Positions 1 through 8,467 of a stretch of DNA of 64,000 bases are shown here, one piece after another. A program made the translations under genes and the position numbers. The number at the start of each line of letters is the position of its first letter. Positions within the stretch are counted from its first letter, which is position 1. Source of the DNA: UBA9655 sp964597045 (lineage in GTDB: Bacteria > Pseudomonadota > Alphaproteobacteria > UBA9655); contig CAZQWE010000004.1 in the NCBI GenBank assembly GCA_964597045.1, positions 62,001 to 126,000 on the forward strand, given 5' to 3'. A model generated the notes under the pieces. The model was not told the DNA's origin. It saw nothing but the letters and a program-made list of their open reading frames with translations, and searched no databases.

Positions 1-197
1 CTCTGCATAAAATTGCGTTGAAGCTCCATCATGGCTTTTGTGGCTTCAATTGCAATTTGTTGGGTCGTATTCATGAGTTCTATGTTTTTCTTATACATTG
101 CCATCATATCTTGCATATTGTTGCCTGGGAATTTGAAGTCCTTAAAAGCTTTCATGGATTCTTCCATAAATGGAGGAATATTTGTGTCTTTTGTCAT
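1..197 (-). CDS. Phasin family protein (partial, C-terminus outside window)
   Basis: The first 65 codons of a gene that runs off the left edge. The reading begins MTKDTNIPPFMEESMKAF and continues with an amphipathic, Met/Gln-rich helix containing MMAMYKKNIELMN and AIEATKAMMELQRN, the pattern of phasins that coat polyhydroxyalkanoate granules. It lies directly downstream of, and on the same strand as, an acetoacetyl-CoA reductase, which supports a role in polyhydroxybutyrate storage. A GGGAGATT ribosome-binding site precedes the ATG. Only the N-terminus is visible, so the total length is unknown. Confidence 0.8.
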   Translation of the reverse strand, partial: MTKDTNIPPFMEESMKAFKDFKFPGNNMQDMMAMYKKNIELMNTTQQIAIEATKAMMELQRNFMQ

Positions 198-268
198 TTT
201 TAATCTCCCTATCTTTATATTATAATTAAATTATATAGCAAATATTTAATAAGCACAAGTAATATATA

Positions 269-991
269 TTATAATAAGTATTGGCCACCATTCATTGTGA
301 GTGTTGAGCCTGTAATAAACGAAGCTTCGTCTGAGGCTAGGAAAACAACTGCGTGCGCGACTTCTTCTGGTTTACCTAAGCGTCCCACTGGAATCTGGCT
401 AATGATCTGATTTAAAATAGTGTCAGGGACTGCTTTGACCATATCCGTTTCAATATAACCTGGAGCAATCGCATTGACAGTAATTCCCTTGGTTGCATTC
501 TCCTGCGCAAGAGCCTTTGTAAATCCTAGAATGCCCGCTTTAGAAGCTGAGTAGTTCGTTTGTCCAATTTGACCTTTTTGCCCGTTAATAGAACTGACAT
601 TAATGATGCGACCAAAGCCCCGTTCACGCATCGACTCTATGACGTTTCGAGTTAAATTAAAGCAAGAGGTTAGATTGGTCTGGATAACATCAAACCATTG
701 CTCGTATGTCATCTTATGAAGCATTGAATCCCGGGTAATACCTGCATTGTTGACCAGAATATCAACAGGGCCATATTGTTGTGTAAGGGATGCAATAGCT
801 GCCCTGCAGGCTTCAAAATCACTAACGTTCAACTTAAGAGTAGCAATTGCCGTTTCCTGTTCAAACTGCTTTGCTGCAGCGTCGTCACTTTGGTAAATAG
901 AAAGAACCTTACAACCCGATTTTTTTAATCCAATCGCAATCGCTTTACCAATACCTCGTGTGCCGCCGGTGACGATTGCGAATCTTTGCAT
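269..991 (-). CDS. phaB: Acetoacetyl-CoA reductase (SDR family)
   Basis: A 240-aa short-chain dehydrogenase that would reduce acetoacetyl-CoA to (R)-3-hydroxybutyryl-CoA with NADPH for polyhydroxybutyrate synthesis. The dinucleotide-binding motif TGGTRGIG is at residues 8-15, NNAG at 81-84, and the catalytic set S134, Y147 and K151 lies in INGQKGQ...TNYSASK, as in PhaB. The C-terminal GGQYL is typical of PhaB/FabG enzymes. The start at 991 is preferred because GGAG lies 6 nt upstream; a start four codons earlier (1003) is possible. A phasin gene follows on the same strand, which favours PhaB over FabG. Confidence 0.9.
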   Translation of the reverse strand: MQRFAIVTGGTRGIGKAIAIGLKKSGCKVLSIYQSDDAAAKQFEQETAIATLKLNVSDFEACRAAIASLTQQYGPVDILVNNAGITRDSMLHKMTYEQWFDVIQTNLTSCFNLTRNVIESMRERGFGRIINVSSINGQKGQIGQTNYSASKAGILGFTKALAQENATKGITVNAIAPGYIETDMVKAVPDTILNQIISQIPVGRLGKPEEVAHAVVFLASDEASFITGSTLTMNGGQYLL

Positions 992-1126
992 AGAGTTCTC
1001 CATTTCTTATATAAACCTTTGCATGATTTGGTTAAAAAAAGGTTATCTGAAAAGTGAAATGGCGTTTTTTTGAATTATGTGAATATTGGTTTTTCTGGCA
1101 TAGTATATAGACAAAAGGGGAGTTAG

Positions 1127-1384
1127 ATGAGTTTAGAGATTCTTTATGATATTGAAGAAATCTATAAAAAAGCAATGGAAAAAGAAAGTTACCCAACTGC
1201 GTTAAGAGCGAAGGAACTTCTTGGCCGTGCAGCTGGTTTATTCAATCCAAAAGCAAATGGTAGTGACATTAGAGTTAAAAATCTTTCTGATGCTGACTTG
1301 TTTCGAATAATAAGACTCATCGAAAAGGAACTTCATCTTGACCTTAAGGGACAAGCCTTGTTAAACACAAGTAATTATTTGTGA
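1127..1384 (+). CDS. Small hypothetical protein
   Basis: An 85-aa charged, probably cytosolic protein with no signal peptide or membrane segment. AAGGGGAGTTAG immediately upstream is a good ribosome-binding site, so it is probably translated. The segment TALRAKELLGRAAGLF resembles a helix seen in some phage terminase small subunits, but that alone is not enough for a call. It lies 13 nt before the proline iminopeptidase gene and may be cotranscribed with it. No function is assigned. Confidence 0.6.
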   Translation: MSLEILYDIEEIYKKAMEKESYPTALRAKELLGRAAGLFNPKANGSDIRVKNLSDADLFRIIRLIEKELHLDLKGQALLNTSNYL

Positions 1385-1397
1385 GTGGGAGAATTAT

Positions 1398-2360
1398 GTG
1401 AGGACAGAGCTTTACCCTGAGATTCAACCTTATACCTCAGGATATTTGGACCTTGATGGACATCATAAAATGTACTGGGAAGAATCGGGAAACCCACTGG
1501 GCGTTCCGGTTTTGGTACTTCATGGTGGACCTGGAGCTGGCTCGTCCCCAAGCTATAGACGTTTCTTTGACCCTGAATTTTACCGGATCATTATTTTTGA
1601 TCAACGTGGTGCTGGTAAATCTCTTCCCTTAGGAGAGCTAAAGGATAATACGACCCCCCATTTGATCCAGGATATTGAGACCTTGAGAAAGGAACGTGGG
1701 ATTGAGAGATGGTATGTATTTGGTGGATCTTGGGGTGTTACCCTAAGTCTGGCCTATGCAGAACACAACCCTGATCCTTGTCTTGGTTTAATTCTCAGAG
1801 GGACATTTTTGTGTCGGCGATCAGAGTTCGAATGGGTGCTCTGGGGAGCAAAAGCCATTTTTCCGGAGGCCCATAGGAGATTCGTTTCCTACTTGAGTCC
1901 TGAATTTAGAGGGGATTGGCGAAGTATTTTGACAGGATATTACGCTTTACTAACGGATCCAAACCCTACTGTTCATGTGTCTGCAGCTAAAGAGTGGAGT
2001 GGGTATGAGGGGCGTCTGTCCACATTACTTCCGAGTGATTCTACTGTTGCTTCGTTTGAGGATGATAGAGTTTCTTTAGGTCTCGCTCGAATTGAAGCGC
2101 ATTATTTTTTGAATGACATTTTTTTGCCGGAAAATTATCTTTTAAATAATATAGATAAGATAAGACATATCCCTGGGTATATCATTCACGGACGTTACGA
2201 TATTGTCTGTCCAATTGTATCTTCAGATGATTTAGTTCGAAAATGGCCTGAAGCGAAGTATCGGATTATCCCAGATGCGGGGCATTCTGCAGGCGAACCA
2301 GGGATTGAAAAGGAATTGGTTAGGGTAATGGAAGAAATAAAACAACAAAGAAAGGAATAA
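1398..2360 (+). CDS. pip: Proline iminopeptidase (alpha/beta hydrolase, peptidase S33)
   Basis: A 320-aa cytosolic aminopeptidase expected to release N-terminal proline from peptides. The family signatures are clear: HGGPG (oxyanion region) at 42-46, the FDQRGAGKS strand-turn near 67-75, and the nucleophile elbow GGSWG with S111. The acid and histidine are expected in GRYDIVCP and in AGHS near the C-terminus. The length is normal for S33 enzymes. The start is GTG at 1398 with GGGAGA 6 nt upstream. FKBP and CoA-transferase genes follow closely on the same strand. Confidence 0.9.
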   Translation: MRTELYPEIQPYTSGYLDLDGHHKMYWEESGNPLGVPVLVLHGGPGAGSSPSYRRFFDPEFYRIIIFDQRGAGKSLPLGELKDNTTPHLIQDIETLRKERGIERWYVFGGSWGVTLSLAYAEHNPDPCLGLILRGTFLCRRSEFEWVLWGAKAIFPEAHRRFVSYLSPEFRGDWRSILTGYYALLTDPNPTVHVSAAKEWSGYEGRLSTLLPSDSTVASFEDDRVSLGLARIEAHYFLNDIFLPENYLLNNIDKIRHIPGYIIHGRYDIVCPIVSSDDLVRKWPEAKYRIIPDAGHSAGEPGIEKELVRVMEEIKQQRKE

Positions 2361-2366
2361 AAGAAA

Positions 2367-2777
2367 ATGAAATCAATTATTGCAGCAGGCATTATGGCTG
2401 TAACGCCAACTCTTGTACAGGCTGATACGGGGAAACCTGTCCAAACAGCATCGGGACTTTCCTATATTGATGTTATGGAAGGAACAGGAGCTTCGCCAAA
2501 GGATGGACAAACTGTCGTTGTTCATTACACAGGCACCCTTCAAGAAAACGGAAAAAAGTTTGATAGTTCACTCGATCGTAACGAACCTTTTAAATTTCAT
2601 ATTGGGAAAAAAGAAGTGATTCCCGGATGGGATGAAGGTGTGGCGACAATGAAAGTTGGTGGCAAGAGAACTCTTATCGTTCCTGCGAACTTGGCTTATG
2701 GACGAAATGGTGTACCAGGAGCTATTCCACCAAACGCAACACTTATCTTTGATGTTGAACTTTTGAAAGTCGAGTAA
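2367..2777 (+). CDS. Exported FKBP-type peptidyl-prolyl cis-trans isomerase
   Basis: A 136-aa protein with a short Sec signal peptide (cleavage after VQA, about residue 19) and one FKBP domain. Motifs include VVVHYTGTL, the FDSS segment, VIPGWDEGV and GAIPPNATLIFDVELL, which form the rapamycin-pocket fold. It probably speeds proline isomerisation of proteins in the periplasm. It is shorter than FkpA and lacks the dimerising N-terminal helices. AAGGAATAAAAGAAA precedes the ATG; the gene begins 6 nt after pip. Confidence 0.9.
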   Translation: MKSIIAAGIMAVTPTLVQADTGKPVQTASGLSYIDVMEGTGASPKDGQTVVVHYTGTLQENGKKFDSSLDRNEPFKFHIGKKEVIPGWDEGVATMKVGGKRTLIVPANLAYGRNGVPGAIPPNATLIFDVELLKVE

Positions 2778-2786
2778 AGGAATCAC

Positions 2787-3911
2787 GTGTCTGCCCTTGA
2801 TCGCATCCGAGTTTTTGATTTGACCCGTGTGCTTGCTGGTCCCCTCTGTACACAAATCTTAGGGGATTTAGGGGCTGACGTGATAAAGGTAGAGCAACCA
2901 GGTGTGGGAGATATTACACGCACCTGGGGCCCTCCCTTTGATGCAGAGAATGTAAGTGCTTATTATCTGAGTTGTAATCGAAACAAAAGGTCGATGACTT
3001 TGGATTTTACAAAGCCAGAAGGTCTTGAGATAGCTTATAAACTCATTGCAAAGTCTGATGTGTTTGTCGAGAATTTTAGGGTTGGACAATTGTCCAAATA
3101 TGGGCTTGGCTATGAAGATGTTAAGAAGATTAATCCAAACATCATCTATTGTTCCGTAACGGGTTTTGGCCAGACGGGCCCCTATGCAAAACGTCCGGGC
3201 TATGATTTTCAGATACAGGGAATGTCTGGTCTTATGAGCCTTGTGGGTGAAGAGGGGGGAGCCCCTTTACGCGCGGGGATCTCAATCTCGGATATCTCAA
3301 CAGGAATTTACAGCGCTCTCGCAATAGTTACAGCTTTATATCAACGCTCACAGACGGGAGAAGGGCAATACATTGACATGTCACTTCTTGACTCAACGAT
3401 GGCTTTGATGACTTTTGCGGCACAGTCATATCTTGTTGATAGTAAACAACCGCCTCGTGTGGGGAATGGTCACCCTAATATCGTTCCTTACGGTGCTTTT
3501 AAGGCTAGGGACGGATTTATTATTGTGGCAATTGGGACAGAAGAGCAATTTCAGAAGTTTTGTAAATTTGTTGAACATGAAGATCTTTGCTCAAACCCGC
3601 TCTTTAATAGTAACAAGGAGAGAGTGAAAAACAGGGAAAGTATGAATCAAGAAATGAGCAATATTATCGGGAAAGAGACAGTTGCGTATTGGAGTGAAAA
3701 TCTCGAGGCCATAGGTATACCTGCAGGACCCGTGAACTCTCTTGAGGAAGCCTTTAATGATCAGCAAGTTAAAGCACGCAGTATTGAAAAGATGATTGAG
3801 GGTATGAAAACGGTTGCTTCACCCCTGGGTCTCTCAAAATCTCCTCCTGTGTATAGGCGTAAGCCTCCTCATTTGGGTGAGCACGGAGAAGAGATATTAA
3901 AGGAACTCTAA
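2787..3911 (+). CDS. CaiB/BaiF-type (class III) CoA-transferase
   Basis: A 374-aa enzyme moving CoA between an acyl-CoA and a free carboxylic acid. The N-terminal LDRIRVFDLTRVLAGPLCTQ and the GADVIKVEQPG strand are hallmarks of the family, and the catalytic aspartate is D169 in ISDIST. GFGQTGPYAKRPGYD is the usual conserved loop. The substrate cannot be read from sequence; formyl-CoA, succinyl-CoA:dicarboxylate and crotonobetainyl-CoA enzymes all share these motifs. The start is GTG with AAAGGA 5 nt upstream. It is third in the pip-FKBP-CoA-transferase run and convergent with the next gene. Confidence 0.88.
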   Translation: MSALDRIRVFDLTRVLAGPLCTQILGDLGADVIKVEQPGVGDITRTWGPPFDAENVSAYYLSCNRNKRSMTLDFTKPEGLEIAYKLIAKSDVFVENFRVGQLSKYGLGYEDVKKINPNIIYCSVTGFGQTGPYAKRPGYDFQIQGMSGLMSLVGEEGGAPLRAGISISDISTGIYSALAIVTALYQRSQTGEGQYIDMSLLDSTMALMTFAAQSYLVDSKQPPRVGNGHPNIVPYGAFKARDGFIIVAIGTEEQFQKFCKFVEHEDLCSNPLFNSNKERVKNRESMNQEMSNIIGKETVAYWSENLEAIGIPAGPVNSLEEAFNDQQVKARSIEKMIEGMKTVASPLGLSKSPPVYRRKPPHLGEHGEEILKEL

Positions 3912-3912
3912 G

Positions 3913-4368
3913 CTACTTCGGTTTCTGTAATTGATAGACACCCACAAGAGTTGCTTCTGCTAATATGTGTCCTTGCATTTCTTTTAAAAGATCAGCTTTT
4001 GTAATATCCTCAGGCAACTGAAGAATTGTATCCAACGCATAAAGAACAAAGAAGTATCGATGTGACCCGCTGGGTGGATTGGGGCCTCCATAGCCTGTTT
4101 TCTTCCAGCTATTGAGGCCTGTTCGAATACCGTGAGGCAAATTAACCAGCCCTTCTGGCAATACATTGATGGAGGGAGGAATATTATAGAGGATCCAATG
4201 ATCCCAAGTTCCCATGGGGGCATCTGGATCATCACATATCAAGGCAAATGATCTTGTGTCATCAGGAAACTCTTGCCACCTTAAGGGTGGAGAGATATCC
4301 TCGCCCTCAGCGGTATAGAGTACTGGAATTGACTCAAAGTTATTGAATGCTGAACTTAATAGTTTCAT
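3913..4368 (-). CDS. YbhB/YbcL family PEBP-like protein
   Basis: A 151-aa phosphatidylethanolamine-binding-protein fold. It has the family ligand-site motifs DDPDAP, WDHWILYNIPP, and GPNPPSGSHRYFF near the C-terminal half. There is no signal peptide, so it is probably cytosolic. Bacterial members have no firmly established role; the Raf-kinase-inhibitor name comes from the eukaryotic homologue. The stop lies one base from the stop of the convergent CoA-transferase gene, leaving no room for separate terminators. Confidence 0.9.
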   Translation of the reverse strand: MKLLSSAFNNFESIPVLYTAEGEDISPPLRWQEFPDDTRSFALICDDPDAPMGTWDHWILYNIPPSINVLPEGLVNLPHGIRTGLNSWKKTGYGGPNPPSGSHRYFFVLYALDTILQLPEDITKADLLKEMQGHILAEATLVGVYQLQKPK

Positions 4369-4407
4369 CAGGCTCTCCCTAGTAATTGTATAACTTTATC
4401 AGGTATT

Positions 4408-5334
4408 TTAAGCGGTGGAAATGGCCATTTTGCGTCGGACTTCAGCATAACTCAGCGATACAATGGCAAACATAATTGTTATAGCTCCACAAATAGTCCA
4501 CCAAGTTGGAACTTCGGCAAAAGCAGCGAATCCAATGAAGGCACTGGCGAACCACTTAGTAAAGCTATAGGGGACGAGATAGGAAACTTCTGCAGAAGTA
4601 AAGGCTTTACTGAGAGAAAAGTTTGCAGCTGCTGCAAAGCCGCCCATAGCAAGAAGCCAAGGCCACTGCCAGACTTCTGGCCATATCCCATCATAAAGGG
4701 TTGGAATCATGAGAACGGGAGCCATAAAAACAAGAAGATAAATGACTGTGAGTTGAGGCGAGTCATCTTTTATTAATCGACGAAGCATCAGAGTGGAGCC
4801 CGAAAAGCAACTTGCAGCGAGGATAGGGCAGAGAGCAATGAGTGAAAGTTCTAATGTCGAAAAAGAAGTATGAGAGATGATACCTCCACCAATAAATCCA
4901 ATGAGGATGGCTGTTCCGCGCTCTAATCCAATTTGTTCTTTTAAAAACAATCGTGCCCCTAAAGTCGTAATAAGTGGGCTTAAGAACATCAGGGCTACAG
5001 CCTGGGCAAGAGGCATTTTTGTTAGTGAGTAATACCAGATAATAACACCAACAGCTGATAAACAAACACGACTGGCTTGAAGAAAAGGTTTTTGAGATTT
5101 GAGGGATGATGGACCATTATTCACAATCCATGGGAGAAGGAAAATAAGACCTAACAGGTTTTGGAAAAAGGCAACTTCATAAGCGGGAAGGGGAGTTTGA
5201 CCGAGTCCCTCAGATGTTTGTGATAAATAACGTACAATGCCATTAATGGCCGCAAAGCAGAGGTAGGAAGAGATCTTCCATACAGCTCCCCTAAAATGGG
5301 GGGATGTTGTCCAAAATTTTGAAAGCGGAGTCAT
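4408..5334 (-). CDS. EamA/DMT-superfamily transporter (second of tandem pair)
   Basis: A 308-aa inner-membrane protein with about ten hydrophobic segments arranged as two EamA halves. It is a clear paralogue of the gene immediately upstream: both share an RGA...KI.S.LCFAAINGIVR-type N-terminus followed by an FF..L.GL.FLLPW segment. Its start codon overlaps the upstream stop by one base (TAATG), so the two are translationally coupled. Related carriers in intracellular alphaproteobacteria take up S-adenosylmethionine, but the substrate here is unknown. Confidence 0.85.
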   Translation of the reverse strand: MTPLSKFWTTSPHFRGAVWKISSYLCFAAINGIVRYLSQTSEGLGQTPLPAYEVAFFQNLLGLIFLLPWIVNNGPSSLKSQKPFLQASRVCLSAVGVIIWYYSLTKMPLAQAVALMFLSPLITTLGARLFLKEQIGLERGTAILIGFIGGGIISHTSFSTLELSLIALCPILAASCFSGSTLMLRRLIKDDSPQLTVIYLLVFMAPVLMIPTLYDGIWPEVWQWPWLLAMGGFAAAANFSLSKAFTSAEVSYLVPYSFTKWFASAFIGFAAFAEVPTWWTICGAITIMFAIVSLSYAEVRRKMAISTA

Positions 5335-6329
5335 TATACAGCCTGAGGTTGAAGCAAAGGATCGTCCTCTTTCAACTTTTTGACCTCATGCTTAGTTAAG
5401 CTTACTGTGGCAATAAGGATAAAGAATGAACCAATCCATGTCCAAACCGTAGGCCATTCGTTAAAGAAGATCGTTCCTATTGCCGCACCTGCAATGAGAC
5501 GAGTGAAACTCATAGGCACAAGATAGGTAATATCTGCAATGACATATGCATGCTGGAGAAATACATAGGCCGCCGCAAGAAGGGCACCCATTGTTAGTAA
5601 ATATGGCCATTGCCAAGATTCAGGCGTTACCCATTGAAACAGTGTTGCTGTCCCTAGAATAGGTAGGGAAAGCAAGAATAAATAAAGAATAACCGTTTGA
5701 GGAGTATCATTCATGACTTGCTTTTTCGCAAGAACCGCTGATGCTACATAACAAGCGCTGGCTGTCATGGGGATGAGAGCGATAAGGCCAACGTCCATCC
5801 AGTTGGCATCCCCCTCAAAGAGCTCATGCCCTGTGATAAGGAGTGCTCCAAAAATAGCCGTGCCAATGGCTGTAGCTCTTGCCCAACCACACTTTTCTCC
5901 AAGAAATATCTTTGCGCCTAGAATGGTAAATAAGGGCCCGCAGTATTTAAAAGCAACAACTTGAACAATAGGCATTTTAGAAAGGGCTGTAAACCAAAGG
6001 ATAATCCCGAAGGAAGCGGCAAAAGCACGCGCGATATAAAGATAAGGATTCGTGACCTTAAAAGCAGATTTCCCAGTTGATAAAACCCAAGGAAGAATAA
6101 AAAAGAGACCAAAAAAGGTTTCAAAAAAAGCCAACTGGGTTGCGGGTATTGGGGTAATCCCAGTTTCTTGAGCATTTAAGGTAAAGAAACGAACAACTCC
6201 ATTGATACCAGAAAAACAGAGACAGGAACAAATTTTGAATAAAGCTCCTCTAAGAGCAGGGTCCCTTAATTTTGTCAAAAGCCCAGAGCTTAGACCTACA
6301 GATGGAAGAGTTGAAGCTACGTCAGTCAT
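5334..6329 (-). CDS. EamA/DMT-superfamily transporter (first of tandem pair)
   Basis: A 331-aa integral membrane protein with ten predicted helices in two repeated EamA domains, followed by a charged cytosolic tail (KHEVKKLKEDD). It is the upstream member of a tandem duplication, with the same arrangement and many identical segments as its neighbour. The two products could act as separate carriers or as a heterodimer. Import of a host metabolite such as S-adenosylmethionine is an inference from related carriers of intracellular bacteria; nothing in the sequence fixes it. Confidence 0.85.
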   Translation of the reverse strand: MTDVASTLPSVGLSSGLLTKLRDPALRGALFKICSCLCFSGINGVVRFFTLNAQETGITPIPATQLAFFETFFGLFFILPWVLSTGKSAFKVTNPYLYIARAFAASFGIILWFTALSKMPIVQVVAFKYCGPLFTILGAKIFLGEKCGWARATAIGTAIFGALLITGHELFEGDANWMDVGLIALIPMTASACYVASAVLAKKQVMNDTPQTVILYLFLLSLPILGTATLFQWVTPESWQWPYLLTMGALLAAAYVFLQHAYVIADITYLVPMSFTRLIAGAAIGTIFFNEWPTVWTWIGSFFILIATVSLTKHEVKKLKEDDPLLQPQAV

Positions 6330-6386
6330 ATATCGGATTCCTTATCCCCATAAAAGGTCCATACATTTGTTCATATAGCAATTCGA

Positions 6387-6402
6387 GCTAGTTTTTACTA
6401 GC
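6387..6402. terminator. Short hairpin with flanking T-run
   Basis: GCTAG pairs with CTAGC around a T-rich loop, followed on the plus strand by TTTCTTTTT. It sits between two minus-strand genes, downstream of the glycosylase gene, so its orientation does not match the local transcripts. It may be a weak bidirectional terminator or chance. Confidence 0.25.
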
Positions 6403-6476
6403 TTTCTTTTTAGGAAAATGAAAAGAGTTATAAGATGTTGAAAATGAACAAAAAGGTCGCTTGCTGACTTTGCGTT

Positions 6477-6989
6477 TTATGTGTTCTTTACCACAAATCG
6501 CCACAGCTTATCTTGTCCTTTTGATATCCCAATACGAGAGGTTGAATCAAAAGGCGGTGAAAAAGGGGAATCCTTGATATAAAAGGTATCTGATTCGATA
6601 AGATCGATCCCATTATGATCGCGCGTGATTCCGAGGTGTCGGCAAAGTTTTCCAGGGCCATTGAGATGGAGAGGAGAGGGCTTAATGAGCATCAGTCCTC
6701 GGACAAGGACAGCCGCTGGCTTTTCCTCTTCTTCCGTTACAAAATTGAGGCAATAATACATGCCATAAATGAAGTACACGTAACTGAATCCTGCAGGTCC
6801 AAACATCACTGCGTTACGTTTTGTAAGTCCCCTGTGGGCATGACAGGCCGGATCATCTTGACCGATGTAGGCTTCCGTCTCTGTAATCACACCGGCAGCC
6901 TCCTTAAAAACCATTATTTTTCCCAGGAGATCTTGAGCCACATCTATTGTGGGTCGATTAAAAAATTCGCGCTTTAAACGGTCAGCCAT
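6477..6989 (-). CDS. DNA-3-methyladenine (alkyladenine) glycosylase
   Basis: A 170-aa base-excision repair enzyme of the AAG/MPG family that removes alkylated purines from DNA. Family landmarks are RPTIDVAQDLLGK, ITETEAYIGQDDPACHA (active-site glutamate region), GPAGFSYVYFIYGMYYCLN, and LNGPGKLCRHLGI. The start at 6989 (MADRLKREFF) matches the family N-terminus, so a 21-codon upstream extension is not used here. The ATG overlaps the coq9 stop by 8 nt (ATGGCTGA), indicating translational coupling. Confidence 0.9.
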   Translation of the reverse strand: MADRLKREFFNRPTIDVAQDLLGKIMVFKEAAGVITETEAYIGQDDPACHAHRGLTKRNAVMFGPAGFSYVYFIYGMYYCLNFVTEEEEKPAAVLVRGLMLIKPSPLHLNGPGKLCRHLGITRDHNGIDLIESDTFYIKDSPFSPPFDSTSRIGISKGQDKLWRFVVKNT

Positions 6990-7584
6990 GATGTTTCCAA
7001 GGAAATACTCTTTTGAGAATCTTTTTGGGAAGGGCAGGAATTGTAAGAGCATCTTCGATACGTTTGTTTAGAAAAATCCATGTCTTTTCAAATCCTTCTG
7101 AATCATCCTTGAGCCAGTAAAGGAAAGTTGAGGAATAAACAAGAGCCAATAATCCCCGTTTTGTATAGAAATTGTAGTCAGTAGATGTATCACCTGCATA
7201 ATACCAAATTTCATTCACAGTTCGGTACAGCATTTTAGATCCTTGCCCAATATGTTGGGGGAGAGATAAAACCCTTGCTGTTTTTCGCGCAGCCTCACGA
7301 TAAGGGGCTAAAAGTGTAAGACGCGTACGAACACCCCAGGTAACTTTTTCCCGCACTTTAAGCTCATCAGGTGAAGGAAGAACAGTGAGCATCTCTTGAT
7401 CCAGAGAATGGCTCCAATAGCCAATAGCCTCAATGACGCCTTTAGGAAAGAGTCTCCAGGCATAGGAAGCATCAACTCCAACCTCAACTGCGGCTCTTTC
7501 TAAAACACCTTGAGACCAACCATCAAAAGGAACATGAATTAAGGCTTTCTTGATAATTTTGTCTTTTAATTCATCTCGGGTCAT
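6982..7584 (-). CDS. COQ9 family ubiquinone biosynthesis protein
   Basis: A 200-aa protein of the COQ9 family, a TetR-like helical fold that binds lipid and assists the COQ7 hydroxylation step of ubiquinone synthesis in mitochondria and alphaproteobacteria. Visible features are the N-terminal helix-turn-helix-like segment (GWSQGVLERAAVEVGVDASYAWRLFP) and the C-terminal WYYAGDTSTDYNFYTKRGLL signature. It is divergent from rpsU, an arrangement common in alphaproteobacteria. It overlaps the downstream glycosylase gene by 8 nt. Confidence 0.88.
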   Translation of the reverse strand: MTRDELKDKIIKKALIHVPFDGWSQGVLERAAVEVGVDASYAWRLFPKGVIEAIGYWSHSLDQEMLTVLPSPDELKVREKVTWGVRTRLTLLAPYREAARKTARVLSLPQHIGQGSKMLYRTVNEIWYYAGDTSTDYNFYTKRGLLALVYSSTFLYWLKDDSEGFEKTWIFLNKRIEDALTIPALPKKILKRVFPWKHHG

Positions 7585-7676
7585 ACATTTTTCTCTTTTA
7601 TTAATAGTTCTATTCTATTATAGTCACCCAACTGATGAAACCCTAGCTAAAAATCGGAAGGAGGTGTTAGAGGTTT

Positions 7677-7877
7677 ATGCAAGTTATTGTACGAGACAAC
7701 AATGTTGATCAAGCGCTTCGTGTGCTCAAAAAGAAAATGCAACGTGAAGGTATTTTTAGAGAAATGAAGCTGCGCCGTAATTACGAAAAACCCTCCGAGC
7801 GTAAAGCCCGTGAGCAAGCGGAAGCTGTTCGCCGTGCCCGCAAACTGGCCCGTAAGAAGAACGAGCGAGAAGGATAA
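7677..7877 (+). CDS. rpsU: 30S ribosomal protein bS21
   Basis: A 66-aa basic protein of the small ribosomal subunit. MQVIVRDNNVDQALRVLKKK and the Arg/Lys-rich helical tail are diagnostic. A near-perfect Shine-Dalgarno (GAAGGAGGTG) lies about 10 nt before the ATG. Divergent from coq9. Confidence 0.97.
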   Translation: MQVIVRDNNVDQALRVLKKKMQREGIFREMKLRRNYEKPSERKAREQAEAVRRARKLARKKNEREG

Positions 7878-7880
7878 GAT

Positions 7881-7928
7881 AGTAATCAGTAATCAGTAAT
7901 CAGAAAAATTCTGAACACTGATTACTGA
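7881..7928. repeat. Heptamer tandem repeat with inverted partner
   Basis: AGTAATC occurs three times in tandem at 7881-7901, and CTGATTACTGA follows at 7918-7928 as its inverted partner, so the transcript could fold into alternative hairpins just after the rpsU stop. CTGATTACTGAATC recurs at about 33199, after ndk. It may act as a 3' end or be a dispersed repeat. Confidence 0.55.
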
Positions 7929-7946
7929 ATGCCGATACTAATGTCT

Positions 7947-8198
7947 TTACCGGCGTATTGTGGGTTGGGGACAACAAATTTTGTTAAATTTTACACATGT
8001 CGTTCGGCAAAAAACCTCAACATCTGGCTTCTTACTATTCTGCACTTTACAAGCATTAATACATTGTTCCATGCTCTCACAAGCTCTCGTTGATTTCCAT
8101 CCAATGAGCTCTTCACATTGTTGAGCGAATACATTTTGCGGAACGGAAGACAAGGCAACACAAGAAACAGTTATAAGTTGCAATAGGACTTTATTCAT
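7947..8198 (-). CDS. Small secreted eight-cysteine protein (paralogue A)
   Basis: An 83-aa protein with a Sec signal peptide (cleavage expected after VFA, residue 25) and a mature part of about 58 residues holding eight cysteines: C28, C40, C46, C50, C64, C68, C75 and C76. The spacing C-x11-C-x5-C-x3-C-x13-C-x3-C-x6-CC is nearly identical in the adjacent paralogue, as are ACESM-x-QC and the basic end (IRR). Four disulfides in an oxidising compartment are likely. The family is not recognised; a structural toxin-like, inhibitor-like or surface role is possible. Confidence 0.75.
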   Translation of the reverse strand: MNKVLLQLITVSCVALSSVPQNVFAQQCEELIGWKSTRACESMEQCINACKVQNSKKPDVEVFCRTTCVKFNKICCPQPTIRR

Positions 8199-8221
8199 TT
8201 TTCTTTCCCTTTTTTGTAAAG

Positions 8222-8467
8222 TTATCGACGCATTCTAGCTTCTGGACAACAGACTTGTCTAAAATTGGCACACTTCAAGTTGCAAAAGCTCACTTTATCT
8301 GGTCTTGAGCTTGTTGCTTTTGAAAGTTCATTACAGACTTTCAAGCACTGTTGCATGCTTTCACAGGCTGTAGTTGACTTAAACTCAAACTCGTCCTTAC
8401 AGTCAGCTGAAGCAAAGGATATCACGGCAAAGCTAAGAAAAGCTGCCTGTAATAGTGTTTTATTCAT
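8222..8467 (-). CDS. Small secreted eight-cysteine protein (paralogue B)
   Basis: An 81-aa tandem paralogue of the preceding protein, 23 nt upstream on the same strand. The signal peptide ends at about ASA (residue 21). The cysteines are C23, C35, C41, C45, C62, C66, C73 and C74, giving C-x11-C-x5-C-x3-C-x16-C-x3-C-x6-CC, so only the central loop differs, by three residues. MNK-x-LLQ at the start and CCPE...RR at the end are shared. A GAGG site precedes the ATG. Function unknown. Confidence 0.75.
   Translation of the reverse strand: MNKTLLQAAFLSFAVISFASADCKDEFEFKSTTACESMQQCLKVCNELSKATSSRPDKVSFCNLKCANFRQVCCPEARMRR

Noticed and set aside
1127..1384. Phage terminase small subunit
   Set aside because: Only one short helix is similar and no phage genes are near.
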